DNA of 38,543 bases from an uncultured Lachnospiraceae bacterium (lineage in GTDB: Bacteria > Bacillota > Clostridia > Lachnospirales > Lachnospiraceae), in assembly GCA_949740725.1 (NCBI GenBank), contig CATJIO010000123.1, forward strand, positions 1 through 38,543, read 5' to 3'. The position numbers and the translations under genes are program-made. Positions 8,362 to 15,879 of the stretch are shown here, in pieces. Under the pieces are notes generated by a model. It saw only the letters and a list, made by a program, of their open reading frames with translations. It was not told the origin of the DNA and searched no databases. Every line of letters starts with the position of its first letter. The first letter of the stretch is position 1.

Positions 8362-9582
8362 ATGGGAAAAGTGATCGATTATTTTCATCATCCGCAGATG
8401 GGAGAGAGGATCTTTTTCGCAGGGTATATCCTGTTTTTGTGGAGAAGTGTGTGGGTGACTACCATGTTTCCTCTGTCTGGGCTCATGACGATGGTATGCG
8501 TGCCCCTGGCTGCGTTGTTCCTTGGGCTGAAAATCCTTCTCTATGACCATTACCCGGTCAGGCAATTTTTGCTGCTGGCGTCAACACTCCTGTGCGTCTG
8601 CCTAGTATTCCTTTCCAGCGGTTCCATTAACCCCTTTTTCTGGTTGCTTTTGGTAGCGGCCAGCCGGGATGTAAAATTCGAAAAGATCGTGAAGGTATAC
8701 CTGGCAGTCAATATCGCGGTGATATTTTTAGCCTTTTGTGCCGCGTCATTCGATGTGATTGAAAACTTGCAGTATAAAACGGGCAAACGCGGGATCCGAA
8801 ATTCTTTCGGGATTATTTATCCTACAGACTTTGGAGCGCATATTTTTTTCTTGTTTTTGGCCTATTACTATTTAAAGGGAGAAGCTCTTCGGTGGTATCA
8901 TTATGCGATTACTATTGCCGCGGCAGGCTTAGTGTATTATTTCTGCAATGCTAGGCTGGATTCTGGGTGCACCTTGATGCTGGCAGTTTTATATGGAGTA
9001 GGAAACGGGATTATGCATTCCAGGGCAGTCAGTATGCGGGTGAAGATGAAATGGGAGCTACTTTGGAGAAAAGTTGGTGTGTGGGCGATGGTCTTGTTTG
9101 CTGTCTTTTCGGTTCTGATGACATTATTTTATCAGAAGGACAGTAGGGCGTGGCAGGAGCTGGATAAAATTGTCTCTTCTCGGCTTCGTCTGGGAAATAA
9201 TGGAATTGAGGAGTATGGCTGGACACTTTTCGGACAGGCCATTGAGATGGTAGGAAATGGCGGCTCTACCACGTTGCCGTCGGATTATTCATTTATTGAT
9301 TGTTCTTATATGTATATGCTTCTGCGTCATGGGATTGGTTTTCTCGTATTAATGCTGGCGATTTTTACGATTTGCTGCTATAAGAACCGGCATGACCAGT
9401 ACTTTTTATATGCCATGGCGTTGATTTCGGTGAATTGCGTGATTGCTCATCACATCATACAGGTGGAGTATAATCCCTTTGCCCTGGCTCTGCTGGCACA
9501 ATGTGTGCGAGAGCCGGAAGGAGCGTGGAGCCTGGGGCATCTTAGATGGAAGCGTCAGGCTTTCCATCGGTTAAACCTTTAA
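8362..9582 (+). CDS. Polysaccharide polymerase-like membrane protein (Wzy)
   Basis: About 406 residues with 10-11 hydrophobic segments and no soluble domain. The central segment has RNSFGIIYPTDFGAH, a motif I associate with Gram-positive capsule polymerases (Wzy/EpsF-like), and a cluster of polar residues (CNARLDSGCT) between helices. Its place directly after a Wzz-like gene supports polymerase function. ATG 8362 has GGGGGAAC just upstream; an in-frame ATG at 8344 overlaps the preceding stop but lacks a ribosome binding site. It differs from the AHNEYL-containing protein at 242, so the locus carries two different polymerase/ligase candidates. Confidence 0.7.
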   Translation: MGKVIDYFHHPQMGERIFFAGYILFLWRSVWVTTMFPLSGLMTMVCVPLAALFLGLKILLYDHYPVRQFLLLASTLLCVCLVFLSSGSINPFFWLLLVAASRDVKFEKIVKVYLAVNIAVIFLAFCAASFDVIENLQYKTGKRGIRNSFGIIYPTDFGAHIFFLFLAYYYLKGEALRWYHYAITIAAAGLVYYFCNARLDSGCTLMLAVLYGVGNGIMHSRAVSMRVKMKWELLWRKVGVWAMVLFAVFSVLMTLFYQKDSRAWQELDKIVSSRLRLGNNGIEEYGWTLFGQAIEMVGNGGSTTLPSDYSFIDCSYMYMLLRHGIGFLVLMLAIFTICCYKNRHDQYFLYAMALISVNCVIAHHIIQVEYNPFALALLAQCVREPEGAWSLGHLRWKRQAFHRLNL

Positions 9583-9642
9583 ATTTTGGAAGGACTGGAA
9601 GTAATTTTGGTACGTACTTTTGAAAAAATTAAAAAAATTTTA

Positions 9643-9670
9643 ATGCAAAAAACTTTCATTATGTTATAAT
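9643..9670 (+). promoter_or_regulatory. Extended -10 promoter
   Basis: A perfect TATAAT at 9665-9670 preceded by TGT, an extended -10. ATGCAA at 9643-9648 is a weak -35 with a 16-base spacer. It lies 31 bases before the second PGT gene in an AT-rich gap (9583-9700). Confidence 0.6.
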
Positions 9671-9700
9671 AGACAAAGACTGTATCATGGAGAGAAAGAG

Positions 9701-11119
9701 ATGTATCAAAAGAGAAAAACCATTGAGAAGGGCATGATCATGTTGATTGACGCCGCTTGCCTGGTGATCAGCTTGATTACAGCTTTCCAATTAAGATATC
9801 ATACGTTTATGGGGATAGCCCGGGCAGGGGATCAGTTATGGCTGATTCCCCTGACCTTAGTAATTTTGGTGATGGCGAATATGATGTTTGAGTTTAGCCA
9901 TCATTTTTTTCGTCAGAACTATCTGCAGAATCTGTCAAATGTAATAAAGGAACAGACGATTGTATCGGTCAGCCTGGTAGTTCTGCTTTACCTAATGCAT
10001 CGTTCCACTACCCTATCACGACTGGTATTTAGCTACTTTATTCTGGTGAGTACCTTGATTACATATATAGCCCATCTTCTTTTAAAGCAGTATATGATTA
10101 AAGTCTACCGAAAGAGTAAATACAGTAACCGCATGTTGCTGGTTGCCACGCAGGATCAGGTTCACAGCGCGATTATCAATATTCTTAGCTTCAATGAATG
10201 GAATCGAAATTTGACTGGGATTATGCTTTTGGATCAGGATGCAGAGGGACAGGAGATCGACGGATTTCCGGTGATAGCAAATCGTGACACGTTTATGGAT
10301 TATGTGATACATCATGAGATTGATGAAATTTTTATCATGGATTCGGAGCGGATGCACTACGATCTGCTAAAGCCCTGGGTGCAGGAGTTGGAGCAAATGG
10401 GGATTATTGTGGATGTGAATATCGATATCTTCGATTTGGAGGTCCATGGAAGGAAAACATTAAATCGAGTTGGGAAATATGCGGTGGTCACCTTTGCCAG
10501 GAACCTCTTTTCCACTAGGCAGATGCTGGCGAAGCGGATACTGGATGTAGTCGGCAGCCTGATAGGGATGATTTTGCTGGGGATTGCGACAATTTTTGTG
10601 GCGCCAGTGATTAAGCTAGAGTCTCCGGGACCTGTATTTTTTGGCCAGACGAGAGTGGGGAAAAATGGAAGAAAATTTACCTTTTATAAATTCCGCTCCA
10701 TGTATCAGGACGCCGAAGCGCGAAAAAAGGAACTGATGGTACAAAATGAAGTACAGGGGCTGATGTTTAAGATGGAAGATGACCCTCGGATAACAAAGGT
10801 TGGGAGGTTTATAAGGAAGACCAGCATTGATGAGCTTCCCCAGTTCTGGAATGTGCTAAGAGGAGATATGAGCCTGGTAGGTACGCGCCCTCCTACAATC
10901 GATGAGTTTGAACAGTATGAGGCAAAGCACAAATGTAGGCTGAGCATGACGCCAGGACTGACTGGGCTTTGGCAGATCAGCGGTCGGAGCGATATCAAGG
11001 ATTTCGATGAGGTCGTAAAGCTGGATATGCAGTATATTGATAACTGGACGATTTTAAAGGATATTGAGATCCTGATATTGACGGTGTTTGTTGTGTTAAC
11101 CAGGAAGGGATCACGATAA
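9701..11119 (+). CDS. Exopolysaccharide polyprenyl glycosylphosphotransferase (PGT 2)
   Basis: A 472-residue sugar transferase of the WbaP/CpsE type. Four to five N-terminal membrane helices (to about 130) are followed by a Rossmann-like CoA_binding-type middle domain and the catalytic domain. Motifs in order are FYKFRSMYQDAE, IDELPQFWNVLRGDMSLVGT, RPPT and PGLTGLWQISGRS. The GTRPPT form distinguishes it from the other two PGTs here, which read GPRPERP. It should transfer a hexose-1-phosphate to undecaprenyl phosphate. ATG 9701 follows GGAGAGAAAGAG. The second Wzz-like gene starts a few bases after its stop, so they are likely one transcript ending at the terminator at 12545. Confidence 0.9.
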   Translation: MYQKRKTIEKGMIMLIDAACLVISLITAFQLRYHTFMGIARAGDQLWLIPLTLVILVMANMMFEFSHHFFRQNYLQNLSNVIKEQTIVSVSLVVLLYLMHRSTTLSRLVFSYFILVSTLITYIAHLLLKQYMIKVYRKSKYSNRMLLVATQDQVHSAIINILSFNEWNRNLTGIMLLDQDAEGQEIDGFPVIANRDTFMDYVIHHEIDEIFIMDSERMHYDLLKPWVQELEQMGIIVDVNIDIFDLEVHGRKTLNRVGKYAVVTFARNLFSTRQMLAKRILDVVGSLIGMILLGIATIFVAPVIKLESPGPVFFGQTRVGKNGRKFTFYKFRSMYQDAEARKKELMVQNEVQGLMFKMEDDPRITKVGRFIRKTSIDELPQFWNVLRGDMSLVGTRPPTIDEFEQYEAKHKCRLSMTPGLTGLWQISGRSDIKDFDEVVKLDMQYIDNWTILKDIEILILTVFVVLTRKGSR

Positions 11120-11140
11120 AAAGAAATGGAGACAAATCAG

Positions 11141-12532
11141 ATGAATTATGAGAATGGGTATGAATATGAGCAGGAAATTGATTTAAAAGAACTGTTTTTT
11201 TCGATATTATATCGCTGGAGAACGATTATTCTAATCGCTGTGTTTTTTTCATTGTTTTTGGGCTGCTATAAGATAGCCAGCGGCTTGCACTCCCAGCAGA
11301 ATGCAGAAGCTGTGGCGGAAAGTCGAGAACAGTTTGAGCTGGATATGGCTTCTTATGAGAGAAATCTAGCATCCTATACTCAGGATGTTGAAAACCTGCA
11401 AAAGTCTATTGAAAATCAGGAGACATATAATGAACGGTCTGTTTTGATGAAAATCGACCCTTACCATAAGCCGAGAGCATCTGCGGACCTGTTAGTGAAG
11501 CTGGATGAGATGGAATGGGTAAAATATCCGGATGGGTTAAACGCGGATCCTACAGACAGCCTGGTGCGAATGTATGCTTCTAATTTGGTACAGCAGCTGG
11601 ATTGGAGCGAACTGGAAAAGCAGACGGGGGTGGAAGCGCTCTATTTGAAGGAGCTCGTCAGTGTGGGGACAGATTACAGCAGCAATATGATCACCTTGGA
11701 GGCAATCTACCAGGATGAGGAAACAGCAGAACTGATTTTAAATGAAATCATTAGCCAGATGAAGGCGCGATACAGAGAGTTCTCTTCCATGGCGGGGACC
11801 CATACCATCAGTGTGGTAAATCAGAGCGTAGGAACGATTACGGATACTGGGCTTGAGGACAGACAGAAGCAGATCCGTGACCGTGTTACCACATACCAGA
11901 AGAATTTAGAGGATAAGGAAACTGCGCTGGAGGAGCTGGAGGAGCCATCTCTCCCAACGGAGCTTTCTAAGAAAAAGGTAGCAAAGGAAGGGATTAAATT
12001 TGCTCTTATCGGCGGCGTGGGGGGAGCCTTCCTGGTGGCGTTTTATTTCTGCATGATCTATGTGTTAAGTGGAAAGATTCATACAGATGAAGAACTAAAG
12101 GATCGATTTGGCATTAAAATATTAGGTGTATTTTCTCTGCCAGTCAAAACAGGCATTTTTTCTTCCATAGACCGTTGGCTGGAGCGGCTGGAGGGGAAGG
12201 CTGTTCGTCCAACAGATCAGGAAGTATTGGAGAGGATTGGGCTGAATATCGGAAATTATGCTGGCCCTGCAAAAAAGGTACTGATTACGGGAACAGTTAT
12301 GGAGGATCGGCTTGAGGAACTGGCGGGACTGTTGTCAGAGCTTTTGCCGGAGATTCAGCTGATTTCAGGCGGAGATATGAATCGGGAGCCAGATACGTTG
12401 CGCCTTTTGGCAGAGTGCGAGGCTGTTGTACTGGTGGAGGAGAGAGAGATTTCAAGTTACCAGAAGATTCAAAAAGAGAAGGAAGCCATTGACGCCTTAA
12501 AGAAGCCGGTGCTGGGGTGTATAGTATTGTAA
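11141..12532 (+). CDS. Wzz-like chain-length determinant with degenerate kinase-like tail (2)
   Basis: About 463 residues and the same layout as the gene at 7043: a membrane helix at about 27-45, a long coiled coil (to about 105) with the VLMKIDPYHKP motif typical of Gram-positive Wzz proteins, a second helix at about 290-312, and a cytoplasmic domain of about 150 residues. The tail has a strand KKVLITGTV where a BY-kinase P-loop would follow, but no GK[ST], and ends VLGCIVL. It looks like a fused, inactive CpsD-like domain. ATG 11141 has GGAGAC upstream; an in-frame ATG at 11126 is possible but lacks a good site. It pairs with PGT 2. Confidence 0.72.
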   Translation: MNYENGYEYEQEIDLKELFFSILYRWRTIILIAVFFSLFLGCYKIASGLHSQQNAEAVAESREQFELDMASYERNLASYTQDVENLQKSIENQETYNERSVLMKIDPYHKPRASADLLVKLDEMEWVKYPDGLNADPTDSLVRMYASNLVQQLDWSELEKQTGVEALYLKELVSVGTDYSSNMITLEAIYQDEETAELILNEIISQMKARYREFSSMAGTHTISVVNQSVGTITDTGLEDRQKQIRDRVTTYQKNLEDKETALEELEEPSLPTELSKKKVAKEGIKFALIGGVGGAFLVAFYFCMIYVLSGKIHTDEELKDRFGIKILGVFSLPVKTGIFSSIDRWLERLEGKAVRPTDQEVLERIGLNIGNYAGPAKKVLITGTVMEDRLEELAGLLSELLPEIQLISGGDMNREPDTLRLLAECEAVVLVEEREISSYQKIQKEKEAIDALKKPVLGCIVL

Positions 12533-12544
12533 ATGACAGCAAAG

Positions 12545-12583
12545 AGAGACAGTGCATCTGTGTGAGATGCACTGTCTCTTTCC
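12545..12583 (+). terminator. Rho-independent terminator
   Basis: A perfect 15-bp stem (12545-12559 with 12565-12579), loop GTGTG, then TTCC. It closes the first polysaccharide region after the second Wzz-like gene. Confidence 0.75.
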
Positions 12584-12636
12584 ATTCATCTCCAATTCCG
12601 GATATGCTTTTTCATAATATTCCCGACTTATAGATA

Positions 12637-12665
12637 TTGTGGGAATAGATTCCATATAGTATGAT
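12637..12665 (+). promoter_or_regulatory. Sigma-A type promoter for the prepilin gene
   Basis: TTGTGG (12637-12642), a 17-base spacer, TATGAT (12660-12665). It lies between the preceding terminator and the prepilin-like gene at 12722. Confidence 0.45.
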
Positions 12666-12721
12666 AAAATGATAAGCAGTATTCAGAAAGTATACGGTGT
12701 TTTGAACTATGGAGGGATCAA

Positions 12722-13180
12722 ATGAAAAAGAGTGGTAAGAGAGGCGAAAGGTGCCAAGGCGGATTTACTCTGGTGGAGCTGATTGTTGTGATGGCGATTA
12801 TGGCACTGTTGGCAGGAATTGCGATTCCCACCTACTTGGGATATATTAAAAAGGCTAGGGAACAGCAAAATCTTTTGGATGCTAGGCAGCTTCGGATTGC
12901 AGTGGCTACGATGCTTTTAGAGCAGAGCATGTCTGTTGGGGACTTGGAGGATAATGATGTGTATGCCAGCACATTTTGGAAAAAGCTGGGCGATAAGGAT
13001 CATCCCTTTCATGGGGTATACCCCAGCCGGTGGGATCCAGACGGAACGATTGCAGAGCTTACGGTAGATGATAACTTTAATCTGACGAACATTGTTTATC
13101 AGGGGCCAGATGGCTCCAGAGAGATTTGGAAAATTGAGGATGTGGATGGCGGAATTAAGGTAGAAATTCAGACGGAATAA
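12722..13180 (+). CDS. Type IV prepilin-like protein
   Basis: A 152-residue protein with a basic 14-residue leader ending in Gly-Gly, then FTLVELIVVMAIMALLAGIA: the class III signal cleaved by prepilin peptidase between Gly14 and Phe15, with the conserved Glu at mature position 5. The rest is a short globular domain. A strong AGGGATC-type ribosome binding site and its own promoter precede it. No pilus ATPase, platform protein or prepilin peptidase gene is in the window, so any assembly machinery must lie elsewhere. It may be a pseudopilin, a competence-type pilin or a stand-alone surface protein. Confidence 0.85.
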   Translation: MKKSGKRGERCQGGFTLVELIVVMAIMALLAGIAIPTYLGYIKKAREQQNLLDARQLRIAVATMLLEQSMSVGDLEDNDVYASTFWKKLGDKDHPFHGVYPSRWDPDGTIAELTVDDNFNLTNIVYQGPDGSREIWKIEDVDGGIKVEIQTE

Positions 13181-13429
13181 AGAGCTTGATAAGAAAAATC
13201 GCTCAACAGAAAACGACAAGGGGTTCTTTGGAAAAAGAATCGGAGATGTACCAGAGATGGTATTTTGATTTTAAGCTGACAGCATATTTAGTGATACTTT
13301 TTCGAGAATCCAGGTAAGATTTTCGGAAAATTTAGCTGCTTATGTCGAATGGCGCGGTAGAATCCACTTTTCAAACCGTCCAAAAAGCTTTATCATGTCT
13401 CCATGAGTAAGGAAGGAGGATACTGAAGC

Positions 13430-13582
13430 GTGGAACAAGAACTGCAGATATTACTGAGGGAAAACCAGCAGCTGAGAAAGGATAATGAAGCGATGATTAA
13501 TATTATCGCGCAGATGAAGATTACATTAAACCGTCTGATCAGCCAGTATATGATTTATTCGGAAGAAATGCTGGACAAGTAG
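13430..13582 (+). CDS. Small coiled-coil protein, 50 residues, unknown function
   Basis: A GTG start with a very strong ribosome binding site (GGAAGGAGGA, 13411-13420) nine bases upstream, and a 50-codon frame closed by TAG and directly followed by a strong terminator. The protein begins MEQELQILLRENQQLRKDNE and is predicted to be almost entirely alpha-helical, with a heptad-like pattern of Leu/Ile and a methionine-rich second half. No signal peptide or membrane helix. The good translation signal and clean terminator argue that it is real. It converges on a zinc-ribbon gene whose product also carries a coiled coil; whether the two interact is unknown. Confidence 0.7.
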   Translation: MEQELQILLRENQQLRKDNEAMINIIAQMKITLNRLISQYMIYSEEMLDK

Positions 13583-13593
13583 AGAACAGAAAG

Positions 13594-13640
13594 ACGTTGC
13601 TATTGGCAATTACAGAAAGCGCCAGTAGCAACGTTTTTTT
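13594..13640 (+). terminator. Strong Rho-independent terminator
   Basis: A 14-bp stem with one G-T pair (13594-13607 with 13621-13634), a 13-base loop and a run of seven T (13634-13640). Its T-run touches the stop codon of the convergent zinc-ribbon gene. Confidence 0.88.
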
Positions 13641-14007
13641 AGGTTGATGACCGCTCTTTCTGTATCATCTCCCAGATGGTTTGATGCATCCAGGTTACCG
13701 TTTCGTTTAACTTCTTATTCTCCTCCTCAAGTTCATTAATTTTCGCGCTTAAGATAGCGATGGTTTCTCGGTTATTTGCCGCCTTGTGGGCAGCGGTAAT
13801 ACGGGTTACCACAGATGGGCAGTTTCGTAAAATCTCACGGGACAGCAGTTCATCCCGCTCTTCACAATCCAGATCCATAAACTTCTGGTAAGGAAGCTCC
13901 AGCAATTTCATCTTTTCCGCACATTTTGGACAGACGGCATTCCTAGGCAGCTGGTAGTAAGCATAATAGCCACATTTTAAGCAATAGTAAACAGATAGTT
14001 CTCTCAT
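13639..14007 (-). CDS. Zinc-ribbon and coiled-coil protein, unknown function
   Basis: A 122-residue soluble protein. Cys9, Cys12, Cys26 and Cys29 form two CxxC knuckles of a rubredoxin-like zinc ribbon. A helical middle region follows, then a coiled coil at about 88-112 (INELEEENKKLNETV). No catalytic motif is visible. The ATG is preceded by AAAGGGGA on the minus strand and a promoter lies at 14035-14063. I do not recognise a named family. Zinc ribbon plus coiled coil suggests a protein-protein or nucleic-acid adaptor, but that is inference. Confidence 0.75.
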   Translation of the reverse strand: MRELSVYYCLKCGYYAYYQLPRNAVCPKCAEKMKLLELPYQKFMDLDCEERDELLSREILRNCPSVVTRITAAHKAANNRETIAILSAKINELEEENKKLNETVTWMHQTIWEMIQKERSST

Positions 14008-14034
14008 ATAAACAAGTCCCCTTTATCAATGGCC

Positions 14035-14063
14035 GTATAAAGATCAGCATATACTATTTTCAA
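14035..14063 (-). promoter_or_regulatory. Promoter of the zinc-ribbon gene
   Basis: On the minus strand TTGAAA (complement of 14058-14063), a 17-base spacer, TTATAC (complement of 14035-14040), 28 bases before the ATG of the zinc-ribbon gene. Confidence 0.5.
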
Positions 14064-14118
14064 TTTATATAACGAAAGAGATGGAGAAGTGTGACAAAAA
14101 AATCAGAAAAAGAAAGAT

Positions 14119-14156
14119 AAAAAAGGGCCAAAAGGAGCGCTTTCTCCTTTTGGCCC
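14119..14156 (-). terminator. Rho-independent terminator of the repeat-protein gene
   Basis: A perfect 13-bp stem (14125-14137 with 14144-14156) and a 6-base loop. On the minus strand it is followed by TTTTTTATC. It lies 65 bases past the stop of the choline-binding-type gene. Confidence 0.8.
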
Positions 14157-14221
14157 GATTTTGAACGGATTGAGATGAAAATAGAGATTTACAAGGGATT
14201 ACATTTGGAGGATTACGGGTA

Positions 14222-15604
14222 TTATTTTTGAATCACTCCGTTTACATCTACGGTCCATACAGTGCCGTTTTCATCAGTGATATCCTTAAAGCCATTGCCA
14301 AGATCCGGCTTTATGGAGGACTTAGAGAAGGAAGGCGCTTTCTGGATCGTACCGGAGGTATTTACCAGATAGGAAACTCCATCGAATTCCACTGGCGCGA
14401 AGCGCACATCAGAAGATGCTGCCTGACGCAGACCGTAGTAGTAAATTACATTATCACGGATTCCGTGAAAGCCTAACCCTTTCCGCTCGCCATCAGTATG
14501 GAAGTACCAAGTTTCATTTTCGCCACTGTCCTCATTAAAAATAGTCTGCTTCCCGGTCTTCATGCTGCCGTCTGTGCCAAAGTAGGCATTGGCGGTTTCG
14601 CCGTTTTCCAGTGTAATGATCTGTTTGCCTGTCTGCATCTCACCTTTTTCGTTAAAGGCATATTTTTTAGAATCAATGAAAAAGGTCTGGATTCCGGTTT
14701 CGGCGGCTACCGGTCTTCCGCTGCGGAAGTAGAAACGATGAAGCTCTCCTTCCTCGCTGATCCCCTTAGCCCCTTCAATCTCATGCCATCCAGAGGCGCG
14801 CTTGCCATCTTCTCCATAGTACTGATAGCCATGGATCGTGCCTTCCTTTGGCGCAATCTGTGTGTTGCCGGTAAGAATGGCTTCTTCGGTCTGTTCATCA
14901 ATTTCCTGTGTCTGGACGGGAAGTTTGTACCATCCGGTCTGCATGCGCCCATCCTCAAAGGTATAGTAACTGCCGTCGATTTTCCGGTCAATCTGGTTTT
15001 CTACCATGCGGCCATTATTGTCGAAGAAATACCAGAAGGCGGACTCATCGGGATCATCAATTTCTTCTTCTAAAGAGATCCAGCCGGTCTTGCGGGCGCC
15101 GTCATTCTCCTCGCCAAGATAGTAGGTGCTTCCCTCAATTCTCTGCTTTCCAGTGAGCATCCGGCCCTCAGAATCGAAGTAATACCACTTGTTTTCGATT
15201 TTGTGCCATTTGGATTTCACGGAACGGCCATCTCTCCCGAAATAATACCAATAGTTTTCCGGAGCATCAGGGGAATCCACGTCATCTTCATTTTCGAAAG
15301 AAACCCATTGATTAATCACTCGTTTTCCTTCCTCATTTACATAGTACTCATCATTTATCATCATTTCTGTGGCGATTTCGCCTTCTTCATCTAAAAAGTA
15401 CATATCATTATCTTTTTTCTTCCAGGTATCGGTTACGTAGTAGCCGTCGCTGTCAAGATAACGCCAGCTTCCGTTCTCGTCCACCCATCCAGTGTCGGCG
15501 GCAAAAATATTTGCCACTGGCGCTGCGGGAAAAAGGGTGGGGGTAGCGGCGGTGATCATTGCCGCGGTAGATAATACAGCCATCATTGCGATTGGTCTTT
15601 TCAT
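14222..15604 (-). CDS. Secreted choline-binding-type cell-wall repeat protein
   Basis: A 460-residue exported protein. MKRPIAMMAVLSTAAMITAA is a signal peptide, probably cleaved near NIFA-ADT. The rest is about 15-18 degenerate 20-residue repeats of the CW_binding/glucan-binding kind, with cores such as GWVDENGSWRYLDSDG, KWYYFDSEGRMLTG and AFWYFFDNNGRM. These repeats bind choline-type or glucan polymers on the cell surface. No catalytic domain is attached, so the protein is probably an adhesin or wall-associated structural protein. The start at 15604 is chosen over an in-frame upstream ATG (15661) because GGAGAG precedes it and the signal peptide begins there. It has its own promoter and terminator and is flanked by polysaccharide loci, which might supply its ligand. 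Confidence 0.85.
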   Translation of the reverse strand: MKRPIAMMAVLSTAAMITAATPTLFPAAPVANIFAADTGWVDENGSWRYLDSDGYYVTDTWKKKDNDMYFLDEEGEIATEMMINDEYYVNEEGKRVINQWVSFENEDDVDSPDAPENYWYYFGRDGRSVKSKWHKIENKWYYFDSEGRMLTGKQRIEGSTYYLGEENDGARKTGWISLEEEIDDPDESAFWYFFDNNGRMVENQIDRKIDGSYYTFEDGRMQTGWYKLPVQTQEIDEQTEEAILTGNTQIAPKEGTIHGYQYYGEDGKRASGWHEIEGAKGISEEGELHRFYFRSGRPVAAETGIQTFFIDSKKYAFNEKGEMQTGKQIITLENGETANAYFGTDGSMKTGKQTIFNEDSGENETWYFHTDGERKGLGFHGIRDNVIYYYGLRQAASSDVRFAPVEFDGVSYLVNTSGTIQKAPSFSKSSIKPDLGNGFKDITDENGTVWTVDVNGVIQK

Positions 15605-15671
15605 AATATTGTCTCTCCTTCTTTGTTTGGCTGGGTCTGTACCCAAATTCCATGGTTGCATTACGGTTGTG

Positions 15672-15700
15672 ATTATAACCTTAGTTAAAACAGATTTCTA
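15672..15700 (-). promoter_or_regulatory. Promoter of the repeat-protein gene
   Basis: On the minus strand TAGAAA (complement of 15695-15700), a 17-base spacer and a perfect TATAAT (complement of 15672-15677), about 68 bases before the ATG at 15604. Confidence 0.6.
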
Positions 15701-15808
15701 GTGTAGGTTACTGCCAGAAATGCTAACCGCCGCCAGGGCTGGAAAGGCTTGCAGAATTCCTGTGAAGGAGAAGGGGTATCCCATGATTTTTTCAATGTAA
15801 GAAAATCT

Positions 15809-15836
15809 TTGGTATGATTTTTCCATAAAATATGGT
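15809..15836 (+). promoter_or_regulatory. Weak putative promoter of the second polysaccharide operon
   Basis: TTGGTA (15809-15814), a 16-base spacer and TATGGT (15831-15836), 44 bases before the first gene of the operon. Both hexamers are imperfect. Confidence 0.35.
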
Positions 15837-15879
15837 AAACTGTACAAAGAGAGTGCCAGAGGACAGGAGGAAGAGAACA

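Noticed and set aside
2333-12532. Recent transfer by an insertion sequence or integrase
   Set aside because: I found no transposase, integrase, tRNA end or paired target repeats at the edges; mosaic origin is suggested only by gene content.
14498-15073. A 191-codon frame opposite the repeat protein
   Set aside because: It is antisense to a well-supported secreted repeat protein, lacks a ribosome site and arises from the periodic codon use of the repeats.
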